A stretch of 64,000 nt of DNA, from contig DASXGX010000160.1 in assembly GCA_036488815.1 (NCBI GenBank), positions 14,807 to 78,806 of the forward strand, given 5' to 3'. Position 1 is the stretch's first letter. Every line of letters begins with the position of its first letter. The DNA is from Roseiarcus sp036488815 (GTDB taxonomy: Bacteria > Pseudomonadota > Alphaproteobacteria > Rhizobiales > Beijerinckiaceae). Below the pieces are notes generated by a model. That model searched no databases. It had not been told where the DNA came from and saw only the letters and a program-made list of their open reading frames with translations. Made by a program: the position numbers and the translations under genes. This document shows, one piece after another, positions 36,405 to 44,951 of the stretch.

Positions 36405-37163
36405 ATGCGGCCCAACGCGCTGACCCGACTCATGACGGTCACCGCCGCAGTGGCGCTGGCCTGCGGCCCTGTCGCAGCACAAGTTGCACCCGGAACTTCG
36501 CCGCTTGGCATGTCGTCCCCACTTGGCGTCGGTTCCGCAGCGCCGGTCCCACCCACCCTTGTCCCCCTGGGCGCAACAGCGGTCCCGGTCCAAGGGGTGA
36601 GCCCGATGGCGTCGTCCGGATTCGCGCCGCCGTCGACGGGCTCACGCCGGGGGTGCGCCGGCTTCGGAAGTTCGATGGCGGAGTCGTCATACGGCCTGGG
36701 AACTGTGGTCACGACGTCAGGAACGGGAGTTTCGTCGTCGGGCATGGGAGATTCGTCAGGGATGGGCAGCTCGTCCTCAGCCGCGGGCGGCATATCCTCA
36801 GGCATTCGAAGCCCAATGACCGGGTCCTCGTCGGGCGCCGGCCTGTCGACTGGCGAGACTTCGGGGGCGCCCTCGACGTTTGACGGCGGCGGTATGGCCG
36901 GAGATGCGTCGGGCACCTGTGCGACGGACGGCAGCTCTTTGGCGGGATCTGCGGCGTCCGCCTCGTCGCCTGAGCGCGTTGGAATTCCGTTGGGCTCCAC
37001 CGAGCTGGGAGCCGGAGGCCTCAGCCCGTTCTCCACCGTTCCATCTCTGAATTATTTGTCGGAGCCTTTGATGACAAGCCCGTATCCGTCGCCGGCGACC
37101 GGAATGTCTTCGATGACCGGAATGTCCTCGATGACCGGAACGTCTACGTTTTCCGGTCGCTGA
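36405..37163 (+). CDS. Exported Gly/Ser/Pro-rich low-complexity protein of unknown function
   Basis: 252 residues if the ATG at 36405 is used; an in-frame ATG 36 bp upstream is an alternative. RLMTVTAAVALACGPVAAQ is a clear signal peptide. The mature chain is almost entirely S, G, T, P and M in PLG, SSG and SSM-type repeats, with IPLGSTELGAGGLSP near the end, a motif I recall in short exported proteins of Hyphomicrobiales. It ends 22 bp before the RND adaptor gene in the same direction and may be co-transcribed. The opposite strand is also open for 245 codons, but that frame has no start signal or signal peptide. Function unknown. Confidence 0.7.
   Translation: MRPNALTRLMTVTAAVALACGPVAAQVAPGTSPLGMSSPLGVGSAAPVPPTLVPLGATAVPVQGVSPMASSGFAPPSTGSRRGCAGFGSSMAESSYGLGTVVTTSGTGVSSSGMGDSSGMGSSSSAAGGISSGIRSPMTGSSSGAGLSTGETSGAPSTFDGGGMAGDASGTCATDGSSLAGSAASASSPERVGIPLGSTELGAGGLSPFSTVPSLNYLSEPLMTSPYPSPATGMSSMTGMSSMTGTSTFSGR
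37098..37148 (+). repeat. 18-bp tandem repeat inside the low-complexity gene
   Basis: Nearly identical 18-base units starting ACCGGAATGTC repeat two and a half to three times and encode T-G-M-S-S-M. Copy number could vary by slippage without breaking the frame. Confidence 0.8.
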
Positions 37164-37185
37164 ACACCATCTCGCAGGGGCGCAC

Positions 37186-38367
37186 ATGCGACGCAAGATT
37201 GTCATTCCTAGCGTTTTGCTGATTGCCGTCGTTGGGATCGGCAGCGGTTTCGCGATTACGCATGCGGCCTGGGGCAAACGGGCGGCGCCTGCCGTTGTCG
37301 CGCCGCCGCCGGCGCCTGTCGTCGCCGGAACGGTCGTTCAGCACGACGTGCCGATCTATATGACCGGCGTCGGGACCGTCATCGCCTATAACACGGTCGT
37401 CGTGCGCAGCCAGATCCAGGGACAGATCTTCAGCATCAATTTCAAAGAAGGGCAGACTGTGCACGCCGGCGATGTGCTCGCGCAGATCGATCCCAGGCCC
37501 TATCAGGCACAGGTCGACCAGTTGACCGCCACGCGCGATCGCGATGAGGCCCAGCTCGTGAACGCCCAGGAAAATCTCACGCGTTACACTCCGCTTGGGA
37601 AAGAAGGTTGGGCCACGCCGCAATTGGTCGACACTCAGAAGGCGCAAGTGGTGCAGCTACAAAATGCCGTCAAGTCGGACGAGGCGCTCATCCAAGCGGC
37701 GCAGGTTCAACTCGGCTATACCCGGCTGACCTCGCCGATCGATGGCGTGGCCGGGATCCGTCAGATCGACATTGGCAATATTATCCACCCGTCGGACGCC
37801 GGGCTCGTCGTCGTCACGCAGATCGACCCAATTTCGCTGATATTCACGCTTCCGGAGACATTTCTGCCGAAAATTCAGCAGCAGGAGGAAAAAACCAAGG
37901 AGCCGCTCACCGTTGTCGCTTACAGTCAGGACAATACGATCAAGCTGGATGTCGGCAAGCTCGGTCTCGTCAACAACGAGATCGTGCAAACCACCGGCTC
38001 GATCCAGCTCAAAGCGAATTTTCCCAACAAGGCGCATCACCTGTGGCCGGGCCAACTCGTCAACGCGCGGCTGCTCCTCGACACGCGGCATAACGGCCTG
38101 ACCGTTTCCGCGTCCGCCGTGCAGCAGGGCCCACAGGGACCCTACACATACGTGATCAACCCCGACAACACCGTGGCGATCCGCCCTATCAAGGTCGCGC
38201 AAATCAGCGAAGGCCAGGCGCTGATTGATTCCGGGCTCCAAGCCAACGAGCAGGTCGTGGTCGACGGACAATACAAGCTGCAGCCCGGCACGCATGTCAC
38301 GATCCTGCATGGCAAGGCGGCGCAGGAAGCCGCCGCACAAAGCGCGCAGCAGGCGCCGATCCCATGA
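37186..38367 (+). CDS. mdtA: RND efflux periplasmic adaptor, MdtA-like
   Basis: 393 residues. An N-terminal membrane anchor (IVIPSVLLIAVVGIGSGFAI) precedes the lipoyl domain (VVVRSQIQGQIFSINFKEGQ), a helical hairpin and the beta-barrel, with LTSPIDGVAGIRQIDIGNII joining them. The anchor is uncleaved rather than a lipoprotein signal. It couples the inner-membrane pump to an outer-membrane channel. The stop overlaps the pump gene by ATGA. No outer-membrane factor is adjacent, so a shared TolC-type channel is likely. Confidence 0.92.
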   Translation: MRRKIVIPSVLLIAVVGIGSGFAITHAAWGKRAAPAVVAPPPAPVVAGTVVQHDVPIYMTGVGTVIAYNTVVVRSQIQGQIFSINFKEGQTVHAGDVLAQIDPRPYQAQVDQLTATRDRDEAQLVNAQENLTRYTPLGKEGWATPQLVDTQKAQVVQLQNAVKSDEALIQAAQVQLGYTRLTSPIDGVAGIRQIDIGNIIHPSDAGLVVVTQIDPISLIFTLPETFLPKIQQQEEKTKEPLTVVAYSQDNTIKLDVGKLGLVNNEIVQTTGSIQLKANFPNKAHHLWPGQLVNARLLLDTRHNGLTVSASAVQQGPQGPYTYVINPDNTVAIRPIKVAQISEGQALIDSGLQANEQVVVDGQYKLQPGTHVTILHGKAAQEAAAQSAQQAPIP

Positions 38368-41300
38368 ACATTTCCGCTCCCTTCATCCAGCGGCCGATCG
38401 CGACAGCTCTGCTGATGGTTGGCTTGCTGGTGGGCGGCCTGGTCGCCTATCCCTTGATGCCGGTGGCGTCGCTTCCGAACGTCAACTATCCAACCTTGAC
38501 GGTCACGGCGCAGCTCCCGGGCGCCGATCCGCAGACCATGGCGTCCACCGTCGCGTCGCCTCTCGAGTTGCAGTTCGGCGAGATCGCGGGCCTCACCCAG
38601 ATGACGTCGTCGAGCTCGCTCGGCTATACTCAGATCACTCTGCAATTCGAATTGAGCCGCCCGATCGATGGCGCGGTCGCCGATACGCTGTCGGCGATCA
38701 ATGCGGCAGGCGCCTACCTGCCGAAGGACTTGCCCTATCCGCCTTTGATCCGGAAGGTGAATCCGGCGGACGCGCCGATCATGACGCTCGCCGTCTGGTC
38801 GGACAGTCTGCCGCTGACCGTTGTCGATGCCTACGCGCAAAATATTCTGTTTGAAAAGCTGTCGCAGGTATCCGGCGTCGGCCTCGTGGGCATCGGCGGC
38901 GAGCAGCAGCCGACCGTCCGCGTACAAGTCGATCCCGAAGCCCTCGCCGCTCGCGGGATCAACCTCGAGGATGTGCGCACGGTGCTCGGGCAGGCGAATG
39001 TCGATCTCCCGAAGGGAACGCTCAACAGCCCGCGCCAGACTTACACGATCAACACCAACGATCAGCGGTTCAAGCCCGACCAATATGACAACCTGATCAT
39101 CGCCTACCGCAACGGTTCGCCGGTTTACGTACGCGACATCGGCCACGCCGTCAGCGCGGGAGAAAATGAGCTGATTTCCGGTTGGTTCAACAAGAAGCGC
39201 GCGATCATTCTGGCGATCCAGCGCGAGCCCGGAGCCAACGTCATCGAGACGGTGAAGCGGATCAAGGCGATGCTGCCGGTGCTCGAGGCCTCGATTCCCG
39301 CCGCCGTCAAGGTGTCCGTGGTCTCCGACCGCACCCAGACCATCCGCGCTGCGGTGGACGACGTGCAGTTCACGTTGCTGCTGACGGTCGCGCTGGTGGT
39401 GATGGTGATCTTCATCTTCCTGCGCAATTTCTGGGCCACCATAATTCCAGCGGTCACCGTGCCGTTGGCGCTCGTCGGCACCTTCGCAGCGCTCTACGAG
39501 TTCGGGTACACCCTCGACAATCTCTCGCTGATGGCCTTGTCGATTGCTGTCGGCTTCGTGGTCGACGACGCGGTCGTCGAGATCGAGAACATCGTGCGGC
39601 ATATGGAGGAGGGCCTCTCGCCGTACGACGCGGCGATGAAGGGGTCCGGTGAAATCGGCTTCACCGTGATGGCGATCACCTTTTCGCTCATCGCCGTGTT
39701 CATTCCGCTGTTCCTGATGAGCGGCTACGTGGGATTGCTGTTCCGCGAGTTCGCCGCCACGGTGAGCATTGCGCTCGTTCTCTCCCTGGTGATCTCGCGC
39801 ACGCTCACGCCGATGATGTGCGCCTACCTGCTCAAGCCGGAGAGCAAGGAGCACGGATGGCTCTATCGGATGTCCGAGCGCGGCTTCGACGGTCTGCTCT
39901 ACGTCTACGAGGCGGGTCTCAAGATCGTCATGCGGCATCGCTTCATCACGCTGATGGTGATGTTCGCCACCATCGCGCTGACTGGATATCTCTACGTGGT
40001 GATACCAAAGGGATTCTTTCCCCAGCAGGATACCGGACTCATCATCGGCCAGTCCGAGGCGGCGCAGGATATCTCGTTCCAGGCCATGATAGAGCGCCAA
40101 CAGGCGCAGCTCGACGCCTTGATGCGCGATCCGGCCGTCGATTCGGTCAGCTCGGCGGTGGGCGCTGGCGGCGGCGTCTTCACGCTCAACGACGGCCGCG
40201 TGTACATTCAGCTCAAGCCCGCAAACCAGCGTGAACCGATCGACAAGGTGATCGCGCGGCTGCAGAGGAGTCTCGCCAGGATCCAGGGGATCACGCTTTA
40301 CATGCAACCCGCGCAGGACATCACCATCGGCGCGCGGCTGAACAAGACCCAGTTTCAGTACACCTTGGACGACGCCGATCCCGGCGAGCTCAACCATTGG
40401 GCGGCGCTGTTCCTCGACAAGATCAAGGCCAGTCCGGGCATCACAGACGTCACCACCGATCAGCTCAATGCCGGGCCGATGCTCGACGTCACCATCAAGC
40501 GCGATGTCGCCTCGAGCTACGGCATCCTGCCGTACACCATCGACAACACGCTCGACGACGCCTTCGGCCAGCGCATCGTTTCGACCATTTACACCACCCT
40601 GCAGCAGTACCACGTCATCCTGGAGGTCAACCCCAAGTTCCAGTACGGGCCCGAGTCGCTCAACGGCATCTATGTCAGGTCATCGAGCGGGCAGCAGGTG
40701 CCTTTGTCGACGCTGGTCGACACCGTCGAGAAGACGGCGCCGCTCCTTATCAACCATCAGGGACAGTTTCCGTCGGTGACGATCTCGTTCAATCTCGCGC
40801 CTGGCATAGCGATCGGCCAGGCGGTGACCGCCATCCAGAATGTTCAGAAGGAGCTCCAGCCGCCGCTCTCGCTGCAGACCAGCTTCCAGGGCAACGCCCA
40901 GGCGTTTGGAGCATCGCTGGCGAGCACGCCAATCCTCATCGCCGCCGCGCTCTTCGTCATCTACCTCATTCTCGGGGTGCTCTACGAAAGCGTGATCCAC
41001 CCGATCACCATCATCTCGACCCTGCCGTCGGCCGGCGTCGGCGCGCTGCTGCTGCTCATGGCGGTGCATATGGATTTGAGCGTGATCGCCATCGTCGGCA
41101 TCATATTGCTGATCGGCATCGTCAAGAAGAACGGCATCATGCTGGTCGATTTCGCGCAGCAAGTCGAACACAGCGAAGGCTTGACGGCGGAAGAGTCGAT
41201 GTATCAGGCCTGCGTGCTGCGCTTTCGGCCGATCCTGATGACGACGATGGCGGCGCTGCTCGGCGCCGTGCCGATGATGGTGGGCACGGGGGTCGGCTCG

Positions 41301-41477
41301 GAGATTCGCCAGCCGCTCGGTTACACCATCGTCGGCGGCCTGGCTGTGTCGCAAATCCTCACGCTCTATACGACCCCGGTCGTTTACATCTACCTGAACC
41401 GGCTACAGACCTGGATGTTCGGGGAAAAGAGGAAGCACGCGGCCTCCGGCGGCGCCGTGCCTGCGCCTGCTGAATGA
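38364..41477 (+). CDS. mdtB: RND multidrug efflux pump, MdtB/MdtC-like
   Basis: 1037 residues, the expected length for an HAE1-type pump with 12 membrane helices and two large periplasmic loops. The start NISAPFIQRPIATALLMVGL and PVASLPNVNYPTLTV are family markers. The proton-relay aspartates are in VGFVVDDAVVEIENI of helix 4, and the helix-10 lysine is in IVKKNGIMLVDFA. The MdtBC family exports bile salts, novobiocin-type drugs and metal-linked compounds; only one such pump is present here rather than a B/C pair. It is translationally coupled to the adaptor. Confidence 0.93.
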   Translation: MNISAPFIQRPIATALLMVGLLVGGLVAYPLMPVASLPNVNYPTLTVTAQLPGADPQTMASTVASPLELQFGEIAGLTQMTSSSSLGYTQITLQFELSRPIDGAVADTLSAINAAGAYLPKDLPYPPLIRKVNPADAPIMTLAVWSDSLPLTVVDAYAQNILFEKLSQVSGVGLVGIGGEQQPTVRVQVDPEALAARGINLEDVRTVLGQANVDLPKGTLNSPRQTYTINTNDQRFKPDQYDNLIIAYRNGSPVYVRDIGHAVSAGENELISGWFNKKRAIILAIQREPGANVIETVKRIKAMLPVLEASIPAAVKVSVVSDRTQTIRAAVDDVQFTLLLTVALVVMVIFIFLRNFWATIIPAVTVPLALVGTFAALYEFGYTLDNLSLMALSIAVGFVVDDAVVEIENIVRHMEEGLSPYDAAMKGSGEIGFTVMAITFSLIAVFIPLFLMSGYVGLLFREFAATVSIALVLSLVISRTLTPMMCAYLLKPESKEHGWLYRMSERGFDGLLYVYEAGLKIVMRHRFITLMVMFATIALTGYLYVVIPKGFFPQQDTGLIIGQSEAAQDISFQAMIERQQAQLDALMRDPAVDSVSSAVGAGGGVFTLNDGRVYIQLKPANQREPIDKVIARLQRSLARIQGITLYMQPAQDITIGARLNKTQFQYTLDDADPGELNHWAALFLDKIKASPGITDVTTDQLNAGPMLDVTIKRDVASSYGILPYTIDNTLDDAFGQRIVSTIYTTLQQYHVILEVNPKFQYGPESLNGIYVRSSSGQQVPLSTLVDTVEKTAPLLINHQGQFPSVTISFNLAPGIAIGQAVTAIQNVQKELQPPLSLQTSFQGNAQAFGASLASTPILIAAALFVIYLILGVLYESVIHPITIISTLPSAGVGALLLLMAVHMDLSVIAIVGIILLIGIVKKNGIMLVDFAQQVEHSEGLTAEESMYQACVLRFRPILMTTMAALLGAVPMMVGTGVGSEIRQPLGYTIVGGLAVSQILTLYTTPVVYIYLNRLQTWMFGEKRKHAASGGAVPAPAE

Positions 41478-41551
41478 GTGACGAACAGCAGGGTTCCGGG
41501 GTTGTCGACGCGAACGAGTTCCGCTTCGGATCCGTCGCGTCGGCGGAATGG

Positions 41552-41713
41552 TCTTTGCGAGCGCGGCGAAGCGATCCAGCGATCGGGGTCTTGCCAGCAA
41601 GTCGCGAGTCGTTCCGTGGCCGCCTCAATTGGCAAACGCCTCGACCTCTGGATCGCCGCGCTTCGCTCGCGATGACGACAGGGCGGGGCCAAACTAGAGA
41701 CAGCGTGCTCTAA
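41552..41713. repeat. Dispersed intergenic repeat, copy B
   Basis: Same ordered blocks as the copy at 7.1 kb, including GCCAGCAAGTCGCGAGTCGT and the closing GACAGCGTG(C/T)TCTAA, with about 30 extra bases between blocks. It fills the gap between the RND pump and the convergent ABM gene, and its end coincides with the stop of the ABM gene. Confidence 0.75.
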
Positions 41714-42006
41714 CTCAGCTCCTCGAGAATCAGCACCTTCAGAGGGGCCGCCAACAGCGTTTCGAATTCCTTCGCCATCGCTAGGAAGTGCGGCGTCGTC
41801 AGGTGCTCGTTCAACGCCGCTCGACTTTTCCATCGCTCGACGAAGACGAAGCGCGAGTGCTGATCGAGGTCTTTGTGCGGGTTGTACAAAAGGCATCCCG
41901 GCTCGCGTCGGGTGGGCCCTACGCAGGCGCGGATGGCCGCGGCGACGTCGGGCTCACGTCCCGGATTGGCTTCGGCGATCGCAACGACGCAGATGTCTTT
42001 GCTCAT
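41710..42006 (-). CDS. Antibiotic biosynthesis monooxygenase (ABM/YgiN-like) domain protein
   Basis: 98 residues forming one ferredoxin-like ABM domain: VVAIAEANPGREPDV, then REPGCLLYNPHKDLDQHSRF, then FVFVERWKSRAALNEHLTTP. The EPG-C and E-x-W motifs are standard. Such small dimers act on quinones or reactive aldehydes, or have unknown house-cleaning roles. The ATG has an AAAGGA site. It follows the porin gene by 18 bp on the same strand, so they are probably co-transcribed, though a functional link is unclear. Confidence 0.88.
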   Translation of the reverse strand: MSKDICVVAIAEANPGREPDVAAAIRACVGPTRREPGCLLYNPHKDLDQHSRFVFVERWKSRAALNEHLTTPHFLAMAKEFETLLAAPLKVLILEELS

Positions 42007-42024
42007 TGATGAGTGTCCTTTCGC

Positions 42025-43695
42025 CTAGTAGGCGGCCTGAATGCGCATCGCGAGCGCCTGCGCAGTCTGGCCGATCTGCGCTCCGCTTGGGTTGAGCCGG
42101 TCGACATTGATCCAGTCATAATCCAGCATGAAGCGGATATTGTCGTTGGGATACCAGTTGAGTCCGACCGAATAGATTTGCTGCTTGCCGCCATAGACGC
42201 CGCCGGTCACGGTTTCCGGCAATCCGGCCGTGGCGCGATCGTTGAGATCCGTCAGGCTGTAGCGGCCGACGAGTTCGAACGCGCCCCATTGGTGCTGGCT
42301 TAGCGAAAACGGATGCACGGGTATGGGGCTGTCGAACGCGGCGATCGTCGGATTGTAAAGCCTCGGCTCTCCAGTCAGGGTCCACGACCCCTCGAGATAG
42401 CCGCCGGAGAAATTGAGCTGCTGGCTCTGGACGGCCGTGGTCTGTTCGCGATCGACGCCGATCTGAATGTACTCGCCTTGCAAAAGCAGATTGCGCCAGC
42501 GCGCGCCGAATTCAGGTCCCCACTCATAGGCGTTGCGCGCGGCGATCGGGCCGGTGCTGATCAGGTCGCTGGGAGGGGAAGTCAGATGGAGCTCCGGCCA
42601 GTCCTGCAGGGTAATCGTTTGGCCGCTGGCGTATCTCTCCGGACGAAAGGAATCCGAGGCGGAGAATCCCAGATGAAGGTCAGCGTCAGGCGTGGCGATC
42701 GGTCGCCCGGCCATACGAAGGGTGGCGCCGGTCTGCGCAAACGTGGCCTCGTTGTCTTCCTGCGCGCCAGCGACCGGGCCGGTCAAGTAGCTGGCGAGGA
42801 ACCACTGGTCGCCCCAAGTCTTGCCGCCGAGCGAGGCGCGCGATTGGCCGGCCGCAAGGCCGCGGGCGACGTTGATTATGCTCGGCCGCTCCATGAACAT
42901 GATGTCTTCGTCGTAGGTCGCATCGGACAAGGTCAGCGAGGGACGATAATAGCCGGCCGTCAGCAACGTGTCCCTGAAGCCCGTGTAGTTGATGTTGGCT
43001 TCGTAGAGCGAGAAAATCCCGTCGGGCGAGCCGCCGAATTCGGGCGTGACTTTGACAAAGACATCGCCGTCCTGGACGGTGATGGGAACGCGCGCGCGCC
43101 GCAGGTTGGCGTCCCAGACGGGAAGCTGTTGCGCGCCCGCCGGTCTGTTCCCGCTTTGGAAAAAGCCGCCTACGTCATACCAGAACTGCAGTCCGATCGA
43201 GGCCGAGAGCTGGCCGTCGGCTGAGGTGAAGGTCGGGCGGCCGTTTGGGAAGCTCACTGAGCCGTATGGCGACGCAATCTGCGTCACCGCCGGATTCGCC
43301 GCGACCGCCTGCCCGGCCGACGAGGAAGTCGCGCCTGGCGCCGTCGTGGCCGAAGCGGCCAGCGCCGGATTGCCTCCGCCTGAGCGCGCAACCGGGCGCG
43401 CCGTTCCCCCGCGCGCGGCGGCGTTTTGCTGGTCGCGCGCGGCGAGGGAGCGCTTCAGCGCTCTGACCTCGCCTTCGAGCGAGCGCATCTCCCGTTCATG
43501 GGCCGCCTGCAAGGCCTGGATCTGCCGCTCGAGCGCATCGAGACGCGGATCAGCCGATTGTGCGTAGGCGCCGCCGGAAAACATCGTTCCGCTTGCGATA
43601 GCCGTCCCCGCGATGAACGCCAGAGAGCGAGCTTTTGAGCAGCGTTGTCGCCCAGAACAACGCAAACGCGCCGAGTACCTGTTCGTCGATGGCAT
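42025..43695 (-). CDS. OprO/OprP-family outer-membrane porin
   Basis: 556 residues. A signal peptide with a long n-region ends near SGGAYAQSAD. A short coiled coil (DALERQIQALQAAHEREMR and onward) follows, as in trimeric OprP-type and similar porins. An Ala/Gly/Ser linker leads to the 16-strand barrel that starts around SVSFPNGRPTFTSADG and contains NINYTGFRDTLLTAGYYRP. It ends in aromatic QAAY, the outer-membrane insertion signal. OprP takes up phosphate, but relatives carry pyrophosphate or other anions; the lysine ladder cannot be judged from the sequence alone. Confidence 0.88.
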   Translation of the reverse strand: MPSTNRYSARLRCSGRQRCSKARSLAFIAGTAIASGTMFSGGAYAQSADPRLDALERQIQALQAAHEREMRSLEGEVRALKRSLAARDQQNAAARGGTARPVARSGGGNPALAASATTAPGATSSSAGQAVAANPAVTQIASPYGSVSFPNGRPTFTSADGQLSASIGLQFWYDVGGFFQSGNRPAGAQQLPVWDANLRRARVPITVQDGDVFVKVTPEFGGSPDGIFSLYEANINYTGFRDTLLTAGYYRPSLTLSDATYDEDIMFMERPSIINVARGLAAGQSRASLGGKTWGDQWFLASYLTGPVAGAQEDNEATFAQTGATLRMAGRPIATPDADLHLGFSASDSFRPERYASGQTITLQDWPELHLTSPPSDLISTGPIAARNAYEWGPEFGARWRNLLLQGEYIQIGVDREQTTAVQSQQLNFSGGYLEGSWTLTGEPRLYNPTIAAFDSPIPVHPFSLSQHQWGAFELVGRYSLTDLNDRATAGLPETVTGGVYGGKQQIYSVGLNWYPNDNIRFMLDYDWINVDRLNPSGAQIGQTAQALAMRIQAAY

Positions 43696-43864
43696 TACAG
43701 CTCGTCTCTCTTGCATCTCGCTGTCAGGGCGCGCCGCTCGATTTGCCCCATCATATGGCGTAATATCGCTCGTCATCGACGGATATAACGAGTAAGAAAG
43801 CTGTTAAGCTTGCAATTCAATCGTCGTCAAGTGCGAATAGAATTAAATGTGCAATCGCGCTTGT

Positions 43865-43878
43865 CGAATGTACATTCG
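43865..43878. promoter_or_regulatory. Perfect 14-bp palindrome in the porin/binding-protein divergent region
   Basis: CGAATGTACATTCG lies in an AT-richer stretch of the 380-bp gap between the divergent porin and binding-protein genes. Position and symmetry suggest an operator for a dimeric regulator. No regulator gene is adjacent and no second copy was noticed, so identity is open. The rest of the gap shows no gene. Confidence 0.4.
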
Positions 43879-44075
43879 TGTTACGGCGCTAAACCGAAGT
43901 ATAGGGTGAGAGCTGTTCAGGGCTGGCGTCGAGGGCGATCGGACGCCAGCCAATGCGGTTAACTCGTTTGCCCTGCGTCGACTCGTCGCAATGGGGATTT
44001 CAAGGTTCGGCGGTAGCCCGCCATGCTTGGACGCGCTAGGAAGCGTGCCCGTCACCTTTCGACACGAGGCCCATC

Positions 44076-44951
44076 ATGCATCGCCGCGCGTTCCTCTTGT
44101 CCGCCGCCGCCCTGCCGCTGCTCCGCGCCAGCGCCTGGGCGCAGTCGGGCAACGCCGTCAATGTTCTGTACGCCGGGTCGCTGGTGAACCTGATGGAGCG
44201 CGGGATCGGGCCGGCTTTCAACAAGACGGGCGACGGCGTTTTTCAGGGATTCGCCCAAGGGTCGAACGCGCTCGCCAACCAGATCAAGGGGCGGCTGCGG
44301 CACGGAGACGTGTTCATCAGCGCCACGCCGAACGTGAACAACGAACTGATGGGCGAGGCGAACGGGAACTGGGTGAGCTGGTACGCCACCTTCGCGCAGT
44401 CGCCGCTGGTCATTGGCTACAATCCGTCGAGCCGATTCGCCGACGCCTTGAAGACCAAGCCATGGTACGAGGTGATGCAGGAGCCGGGCATACGCATCGG
44501 ACGCACGGATCCCAAGCTGGACCCCAAGGGGCGACTGACGATCGAGCTGTTCGATAAGGCCTCGCTACTCTACAACCTGCCCGACCTTACCCGGACGGTG
44601 CTCGGCGAGGCGGAGAATCCTGCGCAAGTGTCGCCTGAAGAAACACTGGTCGGGCGGCTCCAGTCGGGGCAGCTCGATGTTGGGTTTTTCTACGCGACCG
44701 AAACCTCGGAATTGAAAATCCCGGCGATCGCGCTGCCGCCTGAGACGGCGCTGGCGGCGCATTACACGGTGACGGTGCTGAACAATGCTGCGAATGCGGC
44801 TGGGGCGGCGCGTTTCGTTTCGTTCCTGCTTGGCCCGCAGGGCGCCCACATTTTGCACCAGCACGGGCTCGAGTTGGTGAAGCGCAGCGTTACCGGGGAC
44901 GCCTCGCAGGCGCCGGCCTCGCTTCGCTCGGTGATCGAAGAGGCGAAATGA
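44076..44951 (+). CDS. Extracellular solute-binding protein, molybdate/tungstate type
   Basis: 291 residues. A signal peptide (MHRRAFLLSAAALPLLRASA) ends at WAQ. The mature start VNVLYAGSLVNLMERGIGPA resembles WtpA/ModA-type oxyanion binding proteins, with ASATPNVN-like FISATPNVNNELM and GFFYATETSELKIPAI in the second lobe. It overlaps the fused permease-ATPase gene by ATGA, so it supplies the substrate. Molybdate or tungstate is the best guess from family resemblance; it would also fit the molybdenum need of nitrate reductase, but that link is inference. Confidence 0.82.
   Translation: MHRRAFLLSAAALPLLRASAWAQSGNAVNVLYAGSLVNLMERGIGPAFNKTGDGVFQGFAQGSNALANQIKGRLRHGDVFISATPNVNNELMGEANGNWVSWYATFAQSPLVIGYNPSSRFADALKTKPWYEVMQEPGIRIGRTDPKLDPKGRLTIELFDKASLLYNLPDLTRTVLGEAENPAQVSPEETLVGRLQSGQLDVGFFYATETSELKIPAIALPPETALAAHYTVTVLNNAANAAGAARFVSFLLGPQGAHILHQHGLELVKRSVTGDASQAPASLRSVIEEAK

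Noticed and set aside
36299..37036. Minus-strand 245-codon frame opposite the Gly/Ser-rich exported protein
   Set aside because: It has no signal peptide, ribosome binding site or family resemblance. The plus-strand frame has a clear signal peptide and sits in line with the RND genes.
38142..40613. An 823-codon minus-strand frame opposite the MdtB-like pump
   Set aside because: Composition is rich in D, R, H and E without any domain. The plus-strand pump is unmistakable.
41474..41713. Short plus-strand frames after the MdtB-like pump
   Set aside because: They lie in the dispersed repeat, and the equivalent frames in the other copy (7.1 kb) are not conserved as proteins.
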